Origin: a bacterium
GTDB lineage: Bacteria > SZUA-79 > Acidulodesulfobacterales > Acidulodesulfobacteraceae
Direction of reading: 5' to 3'
Length of the DNA: 53,964 nucleotides
Assembly (NCBI GenBank): GCA_021789605.1
Contig: JAJYJI010000009.1
Coordinates: 1-53,964, forward strand
Shown: positions 44,693-53,964 of the stretch, piece after piece
Layout of the letters: the number at the start of each line of letters is the position of its first letter
Numbering within the stretch: position 1 is the stretch's first letter
The notes under the pieces: model-generated
What the model was told of the DNA's origin: nothing
Seen by the model: only the letters and a program-made list of their open reading frames with translations
Databases searched by the model: none
Program-made: the position numbers and the translations under genes

Positions 44693-45826
44693 GTGCTTAA
44701 TATCAAAAACAAATTTAATCTTGAAAGGGATATTTCTGGCTGCGGGCTTGTCGGAATTATTAACGCAAAAAAGGTCAGGACAAACGGAAGCGATATAAAA
44801 AAAAGCATATCCGTAGAGCATGACAGGGGAAACGGCTTGGGCGGAGGATTTGCCGTTTACGGCAATTATCCGGAATATGCCGAATTATACGCATTCCATA
44901 TAATGTACGATAATCTTTCCGCCAAAAAAGACGTCGAAGGATATCTTAATAACAATTTTATTATAGAAAAAGAAGAGCCCATACCCACGTTCAGGACGGC
45001 CAAGATATACGACCATCCATATCTTCACCGTTATTTTCTAAAGCCTAAATCGGACAGGCAGGATAAACTTTTTCGCGAGCTTGGGGACGACGATTTTGTA
45101 GTCAACAGCGTTATGCTCGTCAATCAGCACTATGACGGCGCTTATGTTTTTTCAAGCGGAAAAAATATGGGCGCGTTTAAAGGAGTCGGTTATCCGGAAG
45201 ATATTGCCGATTTTTACAAATTGGAAGAAATAGAAGGCTATATGTGGACGGCCCATAACCGTTTTCCGACCAATACGCCGGGGTGGTGGGGGGGCGCGCA
45301 TCCCTTTACTTTATTGGACTGGTCTATCGTGCACAATGGAGAAATATCTTCTTACGGCATAAATAAACGGTATCTTGAAATGTACAAATATAATCTTTCC
45401 CTTAAGACGGATACCGAAGCCATAACCTATATCTTAGACCTTCTCGTCAGAAAACACGGCATTCCAATTCGGTTAGCCTTAACCGTCCTTGCCTCGCCCT
45501 TTTACAATAAAATAGACAAAATGGACAGGGTTCAAAAAGAATTGCTGACCGCATTAAGGCAGATATACGGCAGCGCCCTTTTAAACGGACCTTTTGCTAT
45601 CGTATTCGGATATTCTAACGGCATGGTTGCCATGAACGATAGAATTAAGCTAAGGCCCCTCGTCGCCGCTACCGCGGGTGATTTTACCTATGTAGCATCC
45701 GAAGAAGCCGCTATAAGTGCGGTATGTCCCTCTCCTGACCGGGTATGGTCGCCAAAAGCGGGAGAACCGGTAATGGTAGAGTTCGAAGAACCGGTAATGC
45801 AGAATAGGGGGTTAGTCGGCCTATGA
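44693..45826 (+). CDS. Glutamate synthase glutaminase part (archaeal-type, class II amidotransferase)
   Basis: This is a 377-residue class II (Ntn) amidotransferase. The start is GTG at 44693 with AGAGGA 5 nt upstream. The nucleophile is C17 in 'SGCGLVGI', so a 16-residue propeptide must be cleaved. Motifs 'AHNRFPTNTPGWWG' and 'IVHNGEISSYG' bind glutamine. It supplies ammonia to the FMN-containing synthase subunit encoded next. Archaeal-type glutamate synthases are split in this way into glutaminase, synthase and GXGXG genes. The 4-bp overlap with the next gene couples them. Confidence 0.9.
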   Translation: MLNIKNKFNLERDISGCGLVGIINAKKVRTNGSDIKKSISVEHDRGNGLGGGFAVYGNYPEYAELYAFHIMYDNLSAKKDVEGYLNNNFIIEKEEPIPTFRTAKIYDHPYLHRYFLKPKSDRQDKLFRELGDDDFVVNSVMLVNQHYDGAYVFSSGKNMGAFKGVGYPEDIADFYKLEEIEGYMWTAHNRFPTNTPGWWGGAHPFTLLDWSIVHNGEISSYGINKRYLEMYKYNLSLKTDTEAITYILDLLVRKHGIPIRLALTVLASPFYNKIDKMDRVQKELLTALRQIYGSALLNGPFAIVFGYSNGMVAMNDRIKLRPLVAATAGDFTYVASEEAAISAVCPSPDRVWSPKAGEPVMVEFEEPVMQNRGLVGL

Positions 45827-47343
45827 CAAAATCTTCTTTTTCAAATATACAATCCGAATATTTAGCCCTTATAGACAATAACAAATGCGTCAGATGCAAA
45901 AGGTGCATTCAAAATTGCGGATGGGGCACGTACAGTTTCGGCGGAGACAAGATAATCTCTGACCACGCTAAATGCGTCGCCTGCGGCAGGTGCTATACTT
46001 ATTGTCCGGAAGGGGCAATTTCGATAGTGAAAAATCCTACCGTTATCAGGGAAAATGCAAACTGGAAAGAAAGCCTTATAAAAAATATCTGGAGGCAGTC
46101 TGAAACGGGCGGCATAGTAATATCCGGTATGGGAACGACCTTCAAATATAAAAAATATTTCGACCATATTTTATTGGACGCGTGCCAGGTTACCAATCCT
46201 TCGATAGACCCTTTGCGCGAGCCTATGGAATTAAGGACTTATCTAGGCAAAAAGCCGTCAAAATTAGAACTTGATTTTGACGGAAACGGCGAACCGTTTT
46301 TAAAGACTAAGATGCCTCCTCAAATAGAATTGCAAACGCCTTTTGTTTTTGGGGCTATGTCTTACGGCTCTATCTCCCTTAACGCACAGAAAGCCATGGC
46401 GCTGGCCGCAAGAGCGCTGGGCATCGTTATGAATACCGGAGAAGGCGGATTGCACGACGATTTAGTGCCGTTCGGCAAAAACATTATAGTCCAGGTTGCT
46501 TCGGGAAGATTCGGAGTTCATAGCGACTATCTGAACAGCGGCGTTGCGGTAGAAATAAAAATAGGACAGGGCGCAAAACCCGGGATAGGCGGCCACCTTC
46601 CCGGCGAAAAAATAGGCATTGATATTTCTAAAACCAGAATGATTCCGGTCGGAACGGATGCAATTTCCCCCGCTCCACATCACGATATTTATTCCATAGA
46701 AGATTTAAGGCAACTTATCTTTGCCATTAAAGAAGCTACGGATTACTCGAAACCGGTATCCGTTAAGGTAGCCGCCGTACATAATATTGCGGCTATCGTA
46801 AGCGGAATCGTCCGGGCAGGCGCGGATATTGTTTACATAGATGGATATACCGGCGGAACGGGAGCCGCCCCCAATATAATTAAAGACCATGTTGGAATAC
46901 CCATAGAACTTGCCCTTGCGCAGGTCGATGAAAGGCTCAGAGACGAAGGAATCAGAAATGAGGCTTCGATTATCGCGGCTGGAAGTATAAGGTCGAGCGC
47001 GGATGCCGTAAAAGCCATTGCTCTCGGAGCGGACGCCGTCGCCATAGGGACTGCCGCCCTCGTAGTTATGGGATGCCACGTCTGCGGAAAGTGCAATACC
47101 GGAAATTGCAGCTGGGGCATTACTACGCAAAGACCTGAGCTTGTAAGAAGGCTCGACCCCGAAGTTTACGGAGAGAGGCTGTATAACCTTATTTCCGCAT
47201 GGAGCCATGAAATCCAAGAAGTGCTGGGAGCAATGGGAGTTAATTCCATCGAAAGTTTAAGAGGTTCGAGGGAAAGGTTAAGAGGCGTCGAATTGACGGA
47301 TTCCGAACTCAAAGCTCTTGGAATTAAGCATGCGGGATTATAA
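45823..47343 (+). CDS. Glutamate synthase FMN/ferredoxin subunit (archaeal-type)
   Basis: This is a 506-residue protein. An N-terminal pair of [4Fe-4S] motifs (Cys 22, 25, 28, 32; Cys 51, 54, 57, 61) is followed by the FMN-binding synthase barrel with 'GAMSYGSISLNAQKAMA', 'NTGEGGLHDD' and 'DGYTGGTGAAP'. A further cysteine set (C418, C421, C424, C429) in 'CHVCGKCNTGNC' fits the 3Fe-4S site. It converts 2-oxoglutarate and ammonia to glutamate. No GltD-type NADPH subunit is present, so electrons are probably taken from ferredoxin or the neighbouring HdrBC-type protein. Confidence 0.93.
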   Translation: MTKSSFSNIQSEYLALIDNNKCVRCKRCIQNCGWGTYSFGGDKIISDHAKCVACGRCYTYCPEGAISIVKNPTVIRENANWKESLIKNIWRQSETGGIVISGMGTTFKYKKYFDHILLDACQVTNPSIDPLREPMELRTYLGKKPSKLELDFDGNGEPFLKTKMPPQIELQTPFVFGAMSYGSISLNAQKAMALAARALGIVMNTGEGGLHDDLVPFGKNIIVQVASGRFGVHSDYLNSGVAVEIKIGQGAKPGIGGHLPGEKIGIDISKTRMIPVGTDAISPAPHHDIYSIEDLRQLIFAIKEATDYSKPVSVKVAAVHNIAAIVSGIVRAGADIVYIDGYTGGTGAAPNIIKDHVGIPIELALAQVDERLRDEGIRNEASIIAAGSIRSSADAVKAIALGADAVAIGTAALVVMGCHVCGKCNTGNCSWGITTQRPELVRRLDPEVYGERLYNLISAWSHEIQEVLGAMGVNSIESLRGSRERLRGVELTDSELKALGIKHAGL

Positions 47344-47407
47344 TAAATACTGAAAATAGATTATTGCGCAGATATAGTTAAAAAACGAAAGGAGAGCCGA
47401 TAAAGAA

Positions 47408-48145
47408 ATGATGACGATAGATGCCGGCGGCATGCACTACAAAGAGCTTAACCGGTTGATAAGAGATGGAATAGGAAAAGGAATTAAAAAATTTTTTCTT
47501 GAAAACGTCAACGGACAATATTATATAGGGGACGGAATAAAATGCGACGATGTCGTTATCAACATAAACGGCATCCCCGGAAACGATCTTGGGGCTTTTA
47601 TGGACGGGCCGACCATAATAGTAAATAACAATGCGCAGGATAATGCCGGCAATACCATGAACTCCGGCAAAATATTAATAAAAGGCGATGCGGGGGATGT
47701 CGTAGGCTACGGTATGAGAGGAGGCAGAATTTATATTCTGGGCAATGCGGGTTACAGGGTAGGGATTCATATGAAAGGTTATAACGAGCAGCTTCCGGTT
47801 ATTATTATAGGAGGAAAAGTCGGCAGTTTTTTTGCTGAATATATGGCCGGAGGAGTAATAGTATTATTAGGGCTTAACGATTCCGACGAATTCGACAGCG
47901 AATATTTTGCTTCCGGCATGCACGGAGGCACCATATTCTTAAGAAAAAAAATCGATTTTTCCAAGTATTCAAAAGATGTGGAACTTTATGAAGCAGACGG
48001 GAAAGACGCTCTCTTTTTAAAAAAGTATCTGACCGAATATGCCGATAGTTTTAATATTCCCTTAGAAGAAATTACCGGCAAGCCTTTTTACAAAATTGTG
48101 CCGTCGAGCGCGAGGCCTTATGCCCATCTTTATACTTCGGCTTAA
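47408..48145 (+). CDS. Glutamate synthase GXGXG-domain subunit
   Basis: This is a 245-residue right-handed beta-helix of the GXGXG family, with repeats such as 'SGKILIKGDAGDVVGYGMRGG' read in parts and 'GNAGYRVGIHMKG'. It corresponds to the C-terminal domain of GltB and connects the amidotransferase to the synthase. GGAGAG lies upstream of the ATG. Third gene of the split glutamate synthase. It also resembles formylmethanofuran dehydrogenase subunit C, but context decides for glutamate synthase. Confidence 0.88.
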   Translation: MMTIDAGGMHYKELNRLIRDGIGKGIKKFFLENVNGQYYIGDGIKCDDVVININGIPGNDLGAFMDGPTIIVNNNAQDNAGNTMNSGKILIKGDAGDVVGYGMRGGRIYILGNAGYRVGIHMKGYNEQLPVIIIGGKVGSFFAEYMAGGVIVLLGLNDSDEFDSEYFASGMHGGTIFLRKKIDFSKYSKDVELYEADGKDALFLKKYLTEYADSFNIPLEEITGKPFYKIVPSSARPYAHLYTSA

Positions 48146-48219
48146 TATAAAATATAATACAATATATAAATAAATAATCGATTAAACGTATGAATGAATT
48201 ATTTTTAGGAACTCAAAAA

Positions 48220-48444
48220 ATGGATATAAATAATCTCGGCATTATAGAAGAAAGAGTTATTTTAATAAAAGAATCGTTTGAAAAGATAAAAACGGAAAGG
48301 GATAAACTTTTAATGGAGGTTAAAGCCAAAGATGAAGAGATCGAGGAGTTAAAAAATAAAATTTCTCAAAATGAAGCCGATAATGAAGCTATAATAAAAA
48401 AAATAGACGGTATATTAAATAGCTTAGAAACGATACAATTATGA
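48220..48444 (+). CDS. Small coiled-coil protein upstream of zapA
   Basis: This is a protein of about 74 residues, nearly all charged coiled coil with heptad-like Leu/Ile spacing. An ATG at 48220 has TTAGGA 9 nt upstream and is preferred to one at 48190. It overlaps the zapA start by 4 bp (ATGA). Its size and partner suggest a ZapB-like division accessory, but sequence alone cannot confirm that. It could also be a generic coiled-coil spacer protein. Confidence 0.6.
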   Translation: MDINNLGIIEERVILIKESFEKIKTERDKLLMEVKAKDEEIEELKNKISQNEADNEAIIKKIDGILNSLETIQL

Positions 48445-48719
48445 GCGAGCTTGTCGAACTTGTGATTTTAAATCACAAGTTTATCATAAACAGCGATAAG
48501 AACAAGAAATATTTAGAACAGCTTGCATCGTTCGTTAACGCCAAAGCTGAACAGGTGGTAAAAGGAACTAAGTCCGTAGATTCTTTTAATGTCGCAGTTT
48601 TAACGGCGCTCAATATAGCGGATGATTTTCTGTCGGATAAAATGGAAGTTAATAATGAAAGCAAAAGGGTTTTAGATAAAGTTAATAATATTTATAATTA
48701 TATAGCTAAATCTTCGTAG
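48441..48719 (+). CDS. zapA: Cell division protein ZapA
   Basis: This is a 92-residue ZapA. The N-terminal 'LVILNHKFIINSDKNKKYLEQLASFVNAKAEQV' (read in parts) is the family's strand-turn-helix, followed by a long coiled helix from 'VAVLTALNIADDFL'. It bundles FtsZ filaments at the division site. It lies just before 6S RNA and fau, the arrangement conserved in many proteobacteria, which supports the call. Confidence 0.88.
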   Translation: MSELVELVILNHKFIINSDKNKKYLEQLASFVNAKAEQVVKGTKSVDSFNVAVLTALNIADDFLSDKMEVNNESKRVLDKVNNIYNYIAKSS

Positions 48720-48740
48720 ATGCGGCATAACTTATTTTGC

Positions 48741-48925
48741 AAAAACCCTGCAGTGTTCGATACCGGGTTTTTAAAATTGACCCAACAGTTGGATAGAATG
48801 GAATTGTCACTGCCCTATGGCAAAGAAACTTAGGAAACTTAGATTCTTGCTTCAATCGGTATACGGTTACCACCTATTTTTAATAGGTCCAATTTTAGAA
48901 CTCTTTCGGCACAAGCGGGGTTTTT
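48741..48925 (+). ncRNA. ssrS: 6S RNA
   Basis: A gene of about 185 nt lies between zapA and fau, the classic location. A closing stem pairs AAAAACCCTGC (48741-48751) with GCGGGGTTTTT (48915-48925), 11 bp with one G-U pair and a T-run at the 3' end. Just inside is 'CTGCAGTGTTCG', like the start of E. coli 6S RNA ('CTGAGATGTTCG'). Its long, partly paired middle mimics an open promoter and holds RNA polymerase in stationary phase. The boundaries are estimates from the stem. Confidence 0.8.
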
Positions 48926-49024
48926 GTATATTATAATTTTTCGCTTCGTTTAAAATTTAATTCCGCTTGCATTTATTGCGCTTACTCCTTTTATCTTTCC
49001 CGGCAAAAAAGAACCGATAAAAAT

Positions 49025-49600
49025 ATGCTTAAAAAAAACGTCATACGAAATTTAATGGCAGATAAACGAAACAATTTAAACGAATCTTTTATAAAAGCCT
49101 CTAGCTTAAAGATCGCCGGAATTGCTTACGGTTATGCAATGGATAATTCCTTTAAAAACATCGCAATCTATATGAGCATAAAAAACGAGGTAAGAATGGA
49201 ATATATTATCGAATTGAATAAGGGGAAAAATATCGATATTTTTTTGCCGGTATGCGCAAATGCTGACGATATTTATTACAATAAATTTGAAGATATCGAT
49301 TCAATGCGGAAAGATTTTTTCGGGATATCCTGTCCTAAAGACGGATATTCTATAAATAAAAACGACATCGAAGCTTTTTTTATTCCCGGACTGGCTTTCG
49401 ACCTAACCGGAAACAGAGTCGGTTACGGCAGGGGATATTTCGATAAAGCTCTGGCGGATATAAGCCGCCCTTTATTTGTAGGCGTATGTTACGAATTTCA
49501 ATTAATTTCCTGCGACGTTATAGAAATGAACGATTATGACGTTAAAATGAATTATATACTTACCGAAAACGGGATGCGTAAAGTAAACAATTTAGAATGA
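49025..49600 (+). CDS. fau: 5-formyltetrahydrofolate cyclo-ligase
   Basis: This is a 191-residue MTHFS/YgfA. The substrate segments 'IFLPVCANADDIYYNKF', 'DAFFIPGLAFD' (here 'IEAFFIPGLAFDLTGNRVGYGRGYFDKAL', read in parts) and the ATP loop 'GYGRGYFDK' are diagnostic. It converts 5-formyl-THF to methenyl-THF. It immediately follows 6S RNA, as in E. coli. It lies 26 bp before rny. Confidence 0.92.
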   Translation: MLKKNVIRNLMADKRNNLNESFIKASSLKIAGIAYGYAMDNSFKNIAIYMSIKNEVRMEYIIELNKGKNIDIFLPVCANADDIYYNKFEDIDSMRKDFFGISCPKDGYSINKNDIEAFFIPGLAFDLTGNRVGYGRGYFDKALADISRPLFVGVCYEFQLISCDVIEMNDYDVKMNYILTENGMRKVNNLE

Positions 49601-49626
49601 ATCTTGATTAAGATGAGGAGATATTA

Positions 49627-51189
49627 ATGACGGAATATTTTTTGGCGGGCATTATAATTATTATTGCTGCCGCGTTTCTTTCTGCCGGTTTTTTTATTAA
49701 ATATATTATAGATAAAAATTCTTTGAACAGCGCTTCTTCCAGAGCCGAAAGAATTATAAGCGAAGCGGAAAAAAAAGCCGATGAAATTATTAAAGAAGCA
49801 AATTTAAGCATTAAATCGGAAGCAATTAGATTAAAAGAGATATCGGACGAAGAAATTAGAATACAGAAACAGGAAATAAGCCAGTTGGAAAAAAGATTAT
49901 CCGTTAAAGAAGATAATCTCGAAAAAAGAATAACGCTGATAGAAAAGAAAGAAAACGATTTTATGAGAAGAGAAAGAATGTTGGCACAGTCGGAAAAAAC
50001 GGCGGCCGAAAAAGAAAAACTCGCGGACGATAAACTGAAGGAAAAAATTTTAGAATTGGAAAACGTATCGGGCATGACTTCTTTGGAAGCAAAGAATACT
50101 TTAATAAATTCGATTATGGACGAAGCAAAGCATGAGTCCGCAAAAGCTATAAAAAGAATAGAAGACGAAACAAAAGAGATAGCCGATAAAAAAGCAAAAG
50201 AAATTATAGCGGTCGCTATCCAAAGATATGCAGGCGATTACGTGGCGGAAAAGTCGATATCCTCGGTTCAGCTTCCAAGCGACGAAATGAAAGGCAGAAT
50301 TATAGGAAGGGAGGGCAGGAATATCAGAGCGCTTGAAGCCGCCACCGGCGTAGACCTTATAATAGACGAAACGCCGGAAGCCGTTATTTTATCTTCTTTT
50401 AATCCCGTTAAAAGGGAGATTGCAAAGCTTTCGCTGGAAAGATTAATAGCGGACGGCAGAATCCATCCCGCCAGAATCGAGGAGATAGTCGGAAAGGTGG
50501 AAGAAGAGCTCAATCAGACAATGAAAGAAGCCGGAGAACAGGCTACATTCGATGTCGGCATTCACGGCGTTCATCCAGAGCTGCTTAAACTTTTAGGAAG
50601 ACTAAAATACAGGACTAGCTATTCCCAGAACGTATATAATCATTCGATAGAAGTTGCTTTTCTTTGCGGCATAATGGCGGCCGAACTCAATATCAACGTA
50701 AAACAGGCTAAAAGAGCCGGCCTTTTGCACGATATAGGAAAAGCTGTCGACCATGAAGTGGAAGGGTCGCATGCAGTCATCGGTTCGGACCTTGCCAAAA
50801 AATTCGGCGAATCTCCTAAGGTAATACATGCTATCGCGGCGCACCATTTCGACGAGGAGCCTAACAGCATACTGGCGGTTTTAGTTTCCGCCGCCGATGC
50901 CCTGAGCGCAGCCAGACCCGGCGCAAGAAAAGAGATGTTCGAAACTTATGTAAAACGGCTCGAGGACCTGGAATCGATTGCCAATTCTTTCAGCGGAGTT
51001 GCAAAAAGTTATGTAATTCAAGCTGGAAGGGAAATAAGGGCTATAGTTCAAAGCCAGAAAATATCCGACGAAGATTCCGTTGTGCTTTCAAAAGATATCG
51101 CAAAAAAAATAGAGTCTTCCCTTCAATATCCGGGACAGATAAAAGTAACCGTTATAAGAGAAACGAGGGCAACCGAATTTGCAAGATGA
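49627..51189 (+). CDS. rny: Ribonuclease Y
   Basis: This is a 520-residue RNase Y. An N-terminal membrane helix (about 5-25) is followed by a long charged coiled coil (to about 190), a KH domain ('[19 protein letters not shown]', about 229-247) and an HD domain with the metal motif H368-D369 in '[12 protein letters not shown]'. It starts mRNA decay at the inner membrane. AGGAG precedes the ATG. It overlaps the next gene by 11 bp. RNase Y plus YmdB adjacency is common. Confidence 0.95.
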   Translation: MTEYFLAGIIIIIAAAFLSAGFFIKYIIDKNSLNSASSRAERIISEAEKKADEIIKEANLSIKSEAIRLKEISDEEIRIQKQEISQLEKRLSVKEDNLEKRITLIEKKENDFMRRERMLAQSEKTAAEKEKLADDKLKEKILELENVSGMTSLEAKNTLINSIMDEAKHESAKAIKRIEDETKEIADKKAKEIIAVAIQRYAGDYVAEKSISSVQLPSDEMKGRIIGREGRNIRALEAATGVDLIIDETPEAVILSSFNPVKREIAKLSLERLIADGRIHPARIEEIVGKVEEELNQTMKEAGEQATFDVGIHGVHPELLKLLGRLKYRTSYSQNVYNHSIEVAFLCGIMAAELNINVKQAKRAGLLHDIGKAVDHEVEGSHAVIGSDLAKKFGESPKVIHAIAAHHFDEEPNSILAVLVSAADALSAARPGARKEMFETYVKRLEDLESIANSFSGVAKSYVIQAGREIRAIVQSQKISDEDSVVLSKDIAKKIESSLQYPGQIKVTVIRETRATEFAR

Positions 51190-51979
51190 CGATATCGGAA
51201 TTCTTTTCATAGGAGATATTATAGGGAAACCGGGTAGATTAGCCGTTAATGCCCTTATAAGAAGATTAACCGAAATGTATAAGCCCGAATTTGTTATAGC
51301 AAACGGGGAAAATTCCGCCCACGGAATGGGAATAACGCCGGACATCGCCGGTTTTTTGTTTGCTTTGGGCATAGATGTTATAACTACCGGAAACCATATA
51401 TGGGACCAAAAAACTATAATTCCTTATATGCATAAGGAGCCTAAACTTTTGAGGCCTGCAAATTATCCGTCTTCGGTGCCGGGAAAAGGATACGGCATTT
51501 TTCTTTCCAAATCCGGAAAAAGGATAGGCGTTATAAATCTCGAGGGAAGAGTCTTTATGAAGGGTCTTGCAGAATCGCCTTTTACTGTCGCAGAAGATAT
51601 AATTAAAGAAATCGGCAGCGAAACCGATGCCCTGATTATAGATTTTCACGCAGAAGCGACATCGGAAAAAGAAGCGCTTGCGTTATATTTAGACGGAGAA
51701 ATATCGGCGTTATTGGGAACGCATACTCATGTTCAGACCAATGACGATATGATACTGCCTAAAGGAACGGCATATATTACGGATGTCGGAATGGTAGGCT
51801 CCAAATATTCGGTTCTTGGAACAAATAAGGATATAGCTATCAGAAGATATCTGACGGGTATGCCGGAAAAGTTTATTCCGGAAGAAAACAATATAGTCTT
51901 AAACGCTGTTTCGGTTACCGTCGACAAAAAAACTAAATTAAGTAAAAACATTCAAAAAATCCGCGTCGATAAAGACTAA
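51179..51979 (+). CDS. ymdB: YmdB-family metallophosphoesterase
   Basis: This is a 266-residue calcineurin-like phosphoesterase of the TIGR00282/YmdB family. Metal motifs are '[11 protein letters not shown]', '[10 protein letters not shown]', 'TTGNHIWDQ', '[10 protein letters not shown]' and '[10 protein letters not shown]'. It hydrolyses cyclic 2',3'- and 3',5'-nucleotides in Bacillus. The start is TTG at 51179, overlapping rny by 11 bp; no in-frame ATG lies close by, because the nearest ATG (51186) is out of frame. Translational coupling to rny is likely. Confidence 0.92.
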   Translation: MQDDDIGILFIGDIIGKPGRLAVNALIRRLTEMYKPEFVIANGENSAHGMGITPDIAGFLFALGIDVITTGNHIWDQKTIIPYMHKEPKLLRPANYPSSVPGKGYGIFLSKSGKRIGVINLEGRVFMKGLAESPFTVAEDIIKEIGSETDALIIDFHAEATSEKEALALYLDGEISALLGTHTHVQTNDDMILPKGTAYITDVGMVGSKYSVLGTNKDIAIRRYLTGMPEKFIPEENNIVLNAVSVTVDKKTKLSKNIQKIRVDKD

Positions 51980-52050
51980 GTATAAATCGTTAAATCATAA
52001 ATAAATTAATAAATTTAAATATGTTCCATTATTGACTCAGGGATAACACA

Positions 52051-53460
52051 GTGGCAAAAAAAGAAATAGAAAGCAAAATCCGCGAACAAATTGATGCCGT
52101 CAAAAGAGGAAGCATAGAACTCATAAAAGAAGAAGAGCTTTATGAAAAGCTGTCTTATTCCCTTGCCAATAATATTCCTCTTAAAATCAAGGCCGGCTTC
52201 GACCCTACGTCTCCCGATATACATTTGGGGCATACCGTTTTATTAAATAAATTGCGGACTTTTCAGGAATATGGGCATACCGTATTTTTTATCATTGGGG
52301 ATTTTACGGCAATGATAGGGGACCCTACCGGAAAGTCCGAAACCAGAAAACCTCTGTCGAGGGAAGATGTGTTAAGAAATTCCAAAGATTATAGAAGTCA
52401 GGCATTTAAAGTATTAAAGCCTGAACAAACGATAATTTTATTTAACAGCTGGTGGCTCTCGAATATTAAATTAGACGAATTTATTAAAATTTCTTCCAAC
52501 TACACGGTCAGGAGAATGCTCGAAAAAGACGATTTCGAGAAAAGATTTGAAGACAACAGGCCTATCGCAATGCACGAGTTTATTTATCCGCTGCTGCAGG
52601 GTTTCGATTCTTTATTCCTTGAATCCGACATAGAAATAGGAGGAAACGACCAGAAGTTTAATCTTATCGTCGGCAGGGAATTAATGAAGAGTTCCGGTTT
52701 AACCCCACAGGTTATAATGACTATGCCATTACTTGAAGGGCTTGACGGTAAAAACAAAATGAGCAAATCTCTCGGCAACCATATAGGCGTTTCCGACGAA
52801 CCGAACGAAATGTACGGCAAAATAATGTCCATATCCGACGAGATGATGTTTAAATATTATGAACTTTTGAGTTTTATTTCCAATAAAGAATTAACGGAAT
52901 TAAAAGCGGAATTAGATAAAGGCTTAAATCCAATAAATGCAAAGAAAAGGCTTGCGGCCGAAATCGTCGAAAGATATTGGGATAAGACTGCGGCGGAAAG
53001 GGCGGTTAAATATTTCGAAGACAAATATCAAAAAAAAGTCAATCCTAAGGATATAACCGTTATAGAACTAGAAACCGGCGACTGGAGAAAAATTATAGAA
53101 AACGAGAGCGCAGTTTCCTGCCCGGCCGATTTCGGCAATATAAGCGGCGAATCTGCAAGTCCTGAAATCCCAAGTCATCTTGCGCCTTGCTATATTGTTA
53201 AAATTAACGGCATATACTTGCTGACGCATGATAAGATTAAAGCCGTTTCAAGCAATAGCGATGCAAAAAGGCATATCGAAGAGGGCGCCGTTAAATTATA
53301 TTTTAATTATTACGATGCAGACGCCAGCGAACCTAAAGAAATAGAAATAAAGCTTCGTAAAGATAGCGCCGCGTCTTATCTAATTCCCCAAAATCCCAAT
53401 GAATTTATACTAAAAGTAGGCAAGAAAAAAATATATAAAATAATTAAAAAAAACCCTTGA
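52051..53460 (+). CDS. tyrS: Tyrosyl-tRNA synthetase
   Basis: This is a 469-residue TyrS. The class I HIGH-like motif is 'DIHLGHTVLLN' and the KMSKS motif is 'KNKMSKSLGNH'. An S4-like C-terminal domain ('ITGIYLLTHDKIKAV' region) binds tRNA. Start codon is GTG at 52051. Length exceeds the usual 400-425 through an extra linker around 345-380 and a longer tail. The stop codon lies inside the -35 element of the rRNA promoter. It activates tyrosine for translation. Confidence 0.94.
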   Translation: MAKKEIESKIREQIDAVKRGSIELIKEEELYEKLSYSLANNIPLKIKAGFDPTSPDIHLGHTVLLNKLRTFQEYGHTVFFIIGDFTAMIGDPTGKSETRKPLSREDVLRNSKDYRSQAFKVLKPEQTIILFNSWWLSNIKLDEFIKISSNYTVRRMLEKDDFEKRFEDNRPIAMHEFIYPLLQGFDSLFLESDIEIGGNDQKFNLIVGRELMKSSGLTPQVIMTMPLLEGLDGKNKMSKSLGNHIGVSDEPNEMYGKIMSISDEMMFKYYELLSFISNKELTELKAELDKGLNPINAKKRLAAEIVERYWDKTAAERAVKYFEDKYQKKVNPKDITVIELETGDWRKIIENESAVSCPADFGNISGESASPEIPSHLAPCYIVKINGIYLLTHDKIKAVSSNSDAKRHIEEGAVKLYFNYYDADASEPKEIEIKLRKDSAASYLIPQNPNEFILKVGKKKIYKIIKKNP

Positions 53461-53485
53461 CATAAGTTTTGCATTTATATATACT
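53457..53485 (+). promoter_or_regulatory. Strong sigma70 promoter of the rRNA operon
   Basis: A perfect TTGACA (53457-53462) and TATACT (53480-53485) are spaced by exactly 17 nt, about 120 nt before the 16S 5' end. The tyrS stop codon (TGA, 53458-53460) is embedded in the -35 element, so no terminator fits between tyrS and rRNA. Transcription would begin near 53492. Confidence 0.85.
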
Positions 53486-53533
53486 GTTTAAACACTTCGA
53501 GTTAAGGTAGTAAAAAAACCTGCTATAGAAGAT

Positions 53534-53545
53534 TGGTCTTTGAGA
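53534..53545 (+). promoter_or_regulatory. boxA-like antitermination element in the rRNA leader
   Basis: TGGTCTTTGAGA resembles the boxA core TGCTCTTTAACA and lies about 70 nt before 16S, the expected place. The Nus antitermination complex would assemble here. The match is partial and lacks a clear boxB. Confidence 0.45.
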
Positions 53546-53605
53546 ACTAAACAGCACGCATTAAAAAGCATTAAAAAAATCAGTTAATTTCTTAATAAAT
53601 TTATT

Positions 53606-53964
<359 letters not shown>

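Overview
This is about 54 kb of dense bacterial chromosome, A+T-rich by eye, with gaps mostly under 200 bp. It ends in the first ~360 nt of a 16S rRNA gene. The organism is a diderm (Gram-negative-type) bacterium: there is a Pal-type lipoprotein, a TraT-type lipoprotein, an outer-membrane beta-barrel protein and an MlaEFD lipid transporter. Metabolism looks anaerobic or sulfur-linked: an sHdr sulfur-oxidation operon, a second HdrB/HdrC-like protein, split ferredoxin-type glutamate synthase, selenocysteine machinery, a cobalamin-dependent methionine synthase and molybdate uptake. Together with the 16S 5' end this fits a deltaproteobacterial/Desulfobacterota-like lineage, possibly the acidophilic SZUA-79/Sva0485 (Acidulodesulfobacterales) group. 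That placement is inference; the rest of the 16S gene would settle it.

Layout. 0.2-3.2 kb: an MFS permease divergent from a ferritin-like/FNT fusion transporter, with a tandem-repeat and palindrome control region between them. 3.6-9.5 kb: a complete shdrC1-B1-A-H-C2-B2 operon, followed by xseA. 10.9-16.2 kb (minus strand): modABC, an outer-membrane protein and TraT. 16.4-20.4 kb (minus): mltG-ruvX-bioB, then a CbpA-type DnaJ protein with a CbpM-like partner. 20.7-25.8 kb: pal, bioC, bioF, gatD, queF, murI. 25.9-32.7 kb: a short metH, murT, a small SMR/EamA-like protein, recO, selA. 32.9-39.2 kb: an HNH protein, mlaE-mlaF-mlaD, a selenocysteine-containing selD and an ASKHA/RACE-type corrinoid reactivator. 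39.2-43.1 kb: rlmN, cbiC, a lytic transglycosylase, pgsA and a degenerate GGDEF protein. 43.3-48.1 kb: an HdrB-HdrC fusion and three glutamate synthase parts. 48.2-53.5 kb: a coiled-coil protein, zapA, 6S RNA, fau, rny, ymdB and tyrS. An rRNA promoter overlapping the tyrS stop codon leads into 16S rRNA.

Several scattered genes look functionally linked. GatD and MurT, with glutamate racemase between them, would make and amidate D-glutamate in lipid II, which is unusual in a diderm. MetH lacks its reactivation domain, and an ASKHA-type corrinoid activator lies 10 kb away. SelA and SelD are both present, and SelD itself carries an in-frame UGA with a plausible SECIS hairpin. MlaD has a long extension that could reach the outer membrane. 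I saw no insertion sequences, prophage genes, CRISPR arrays or tRNA genes.
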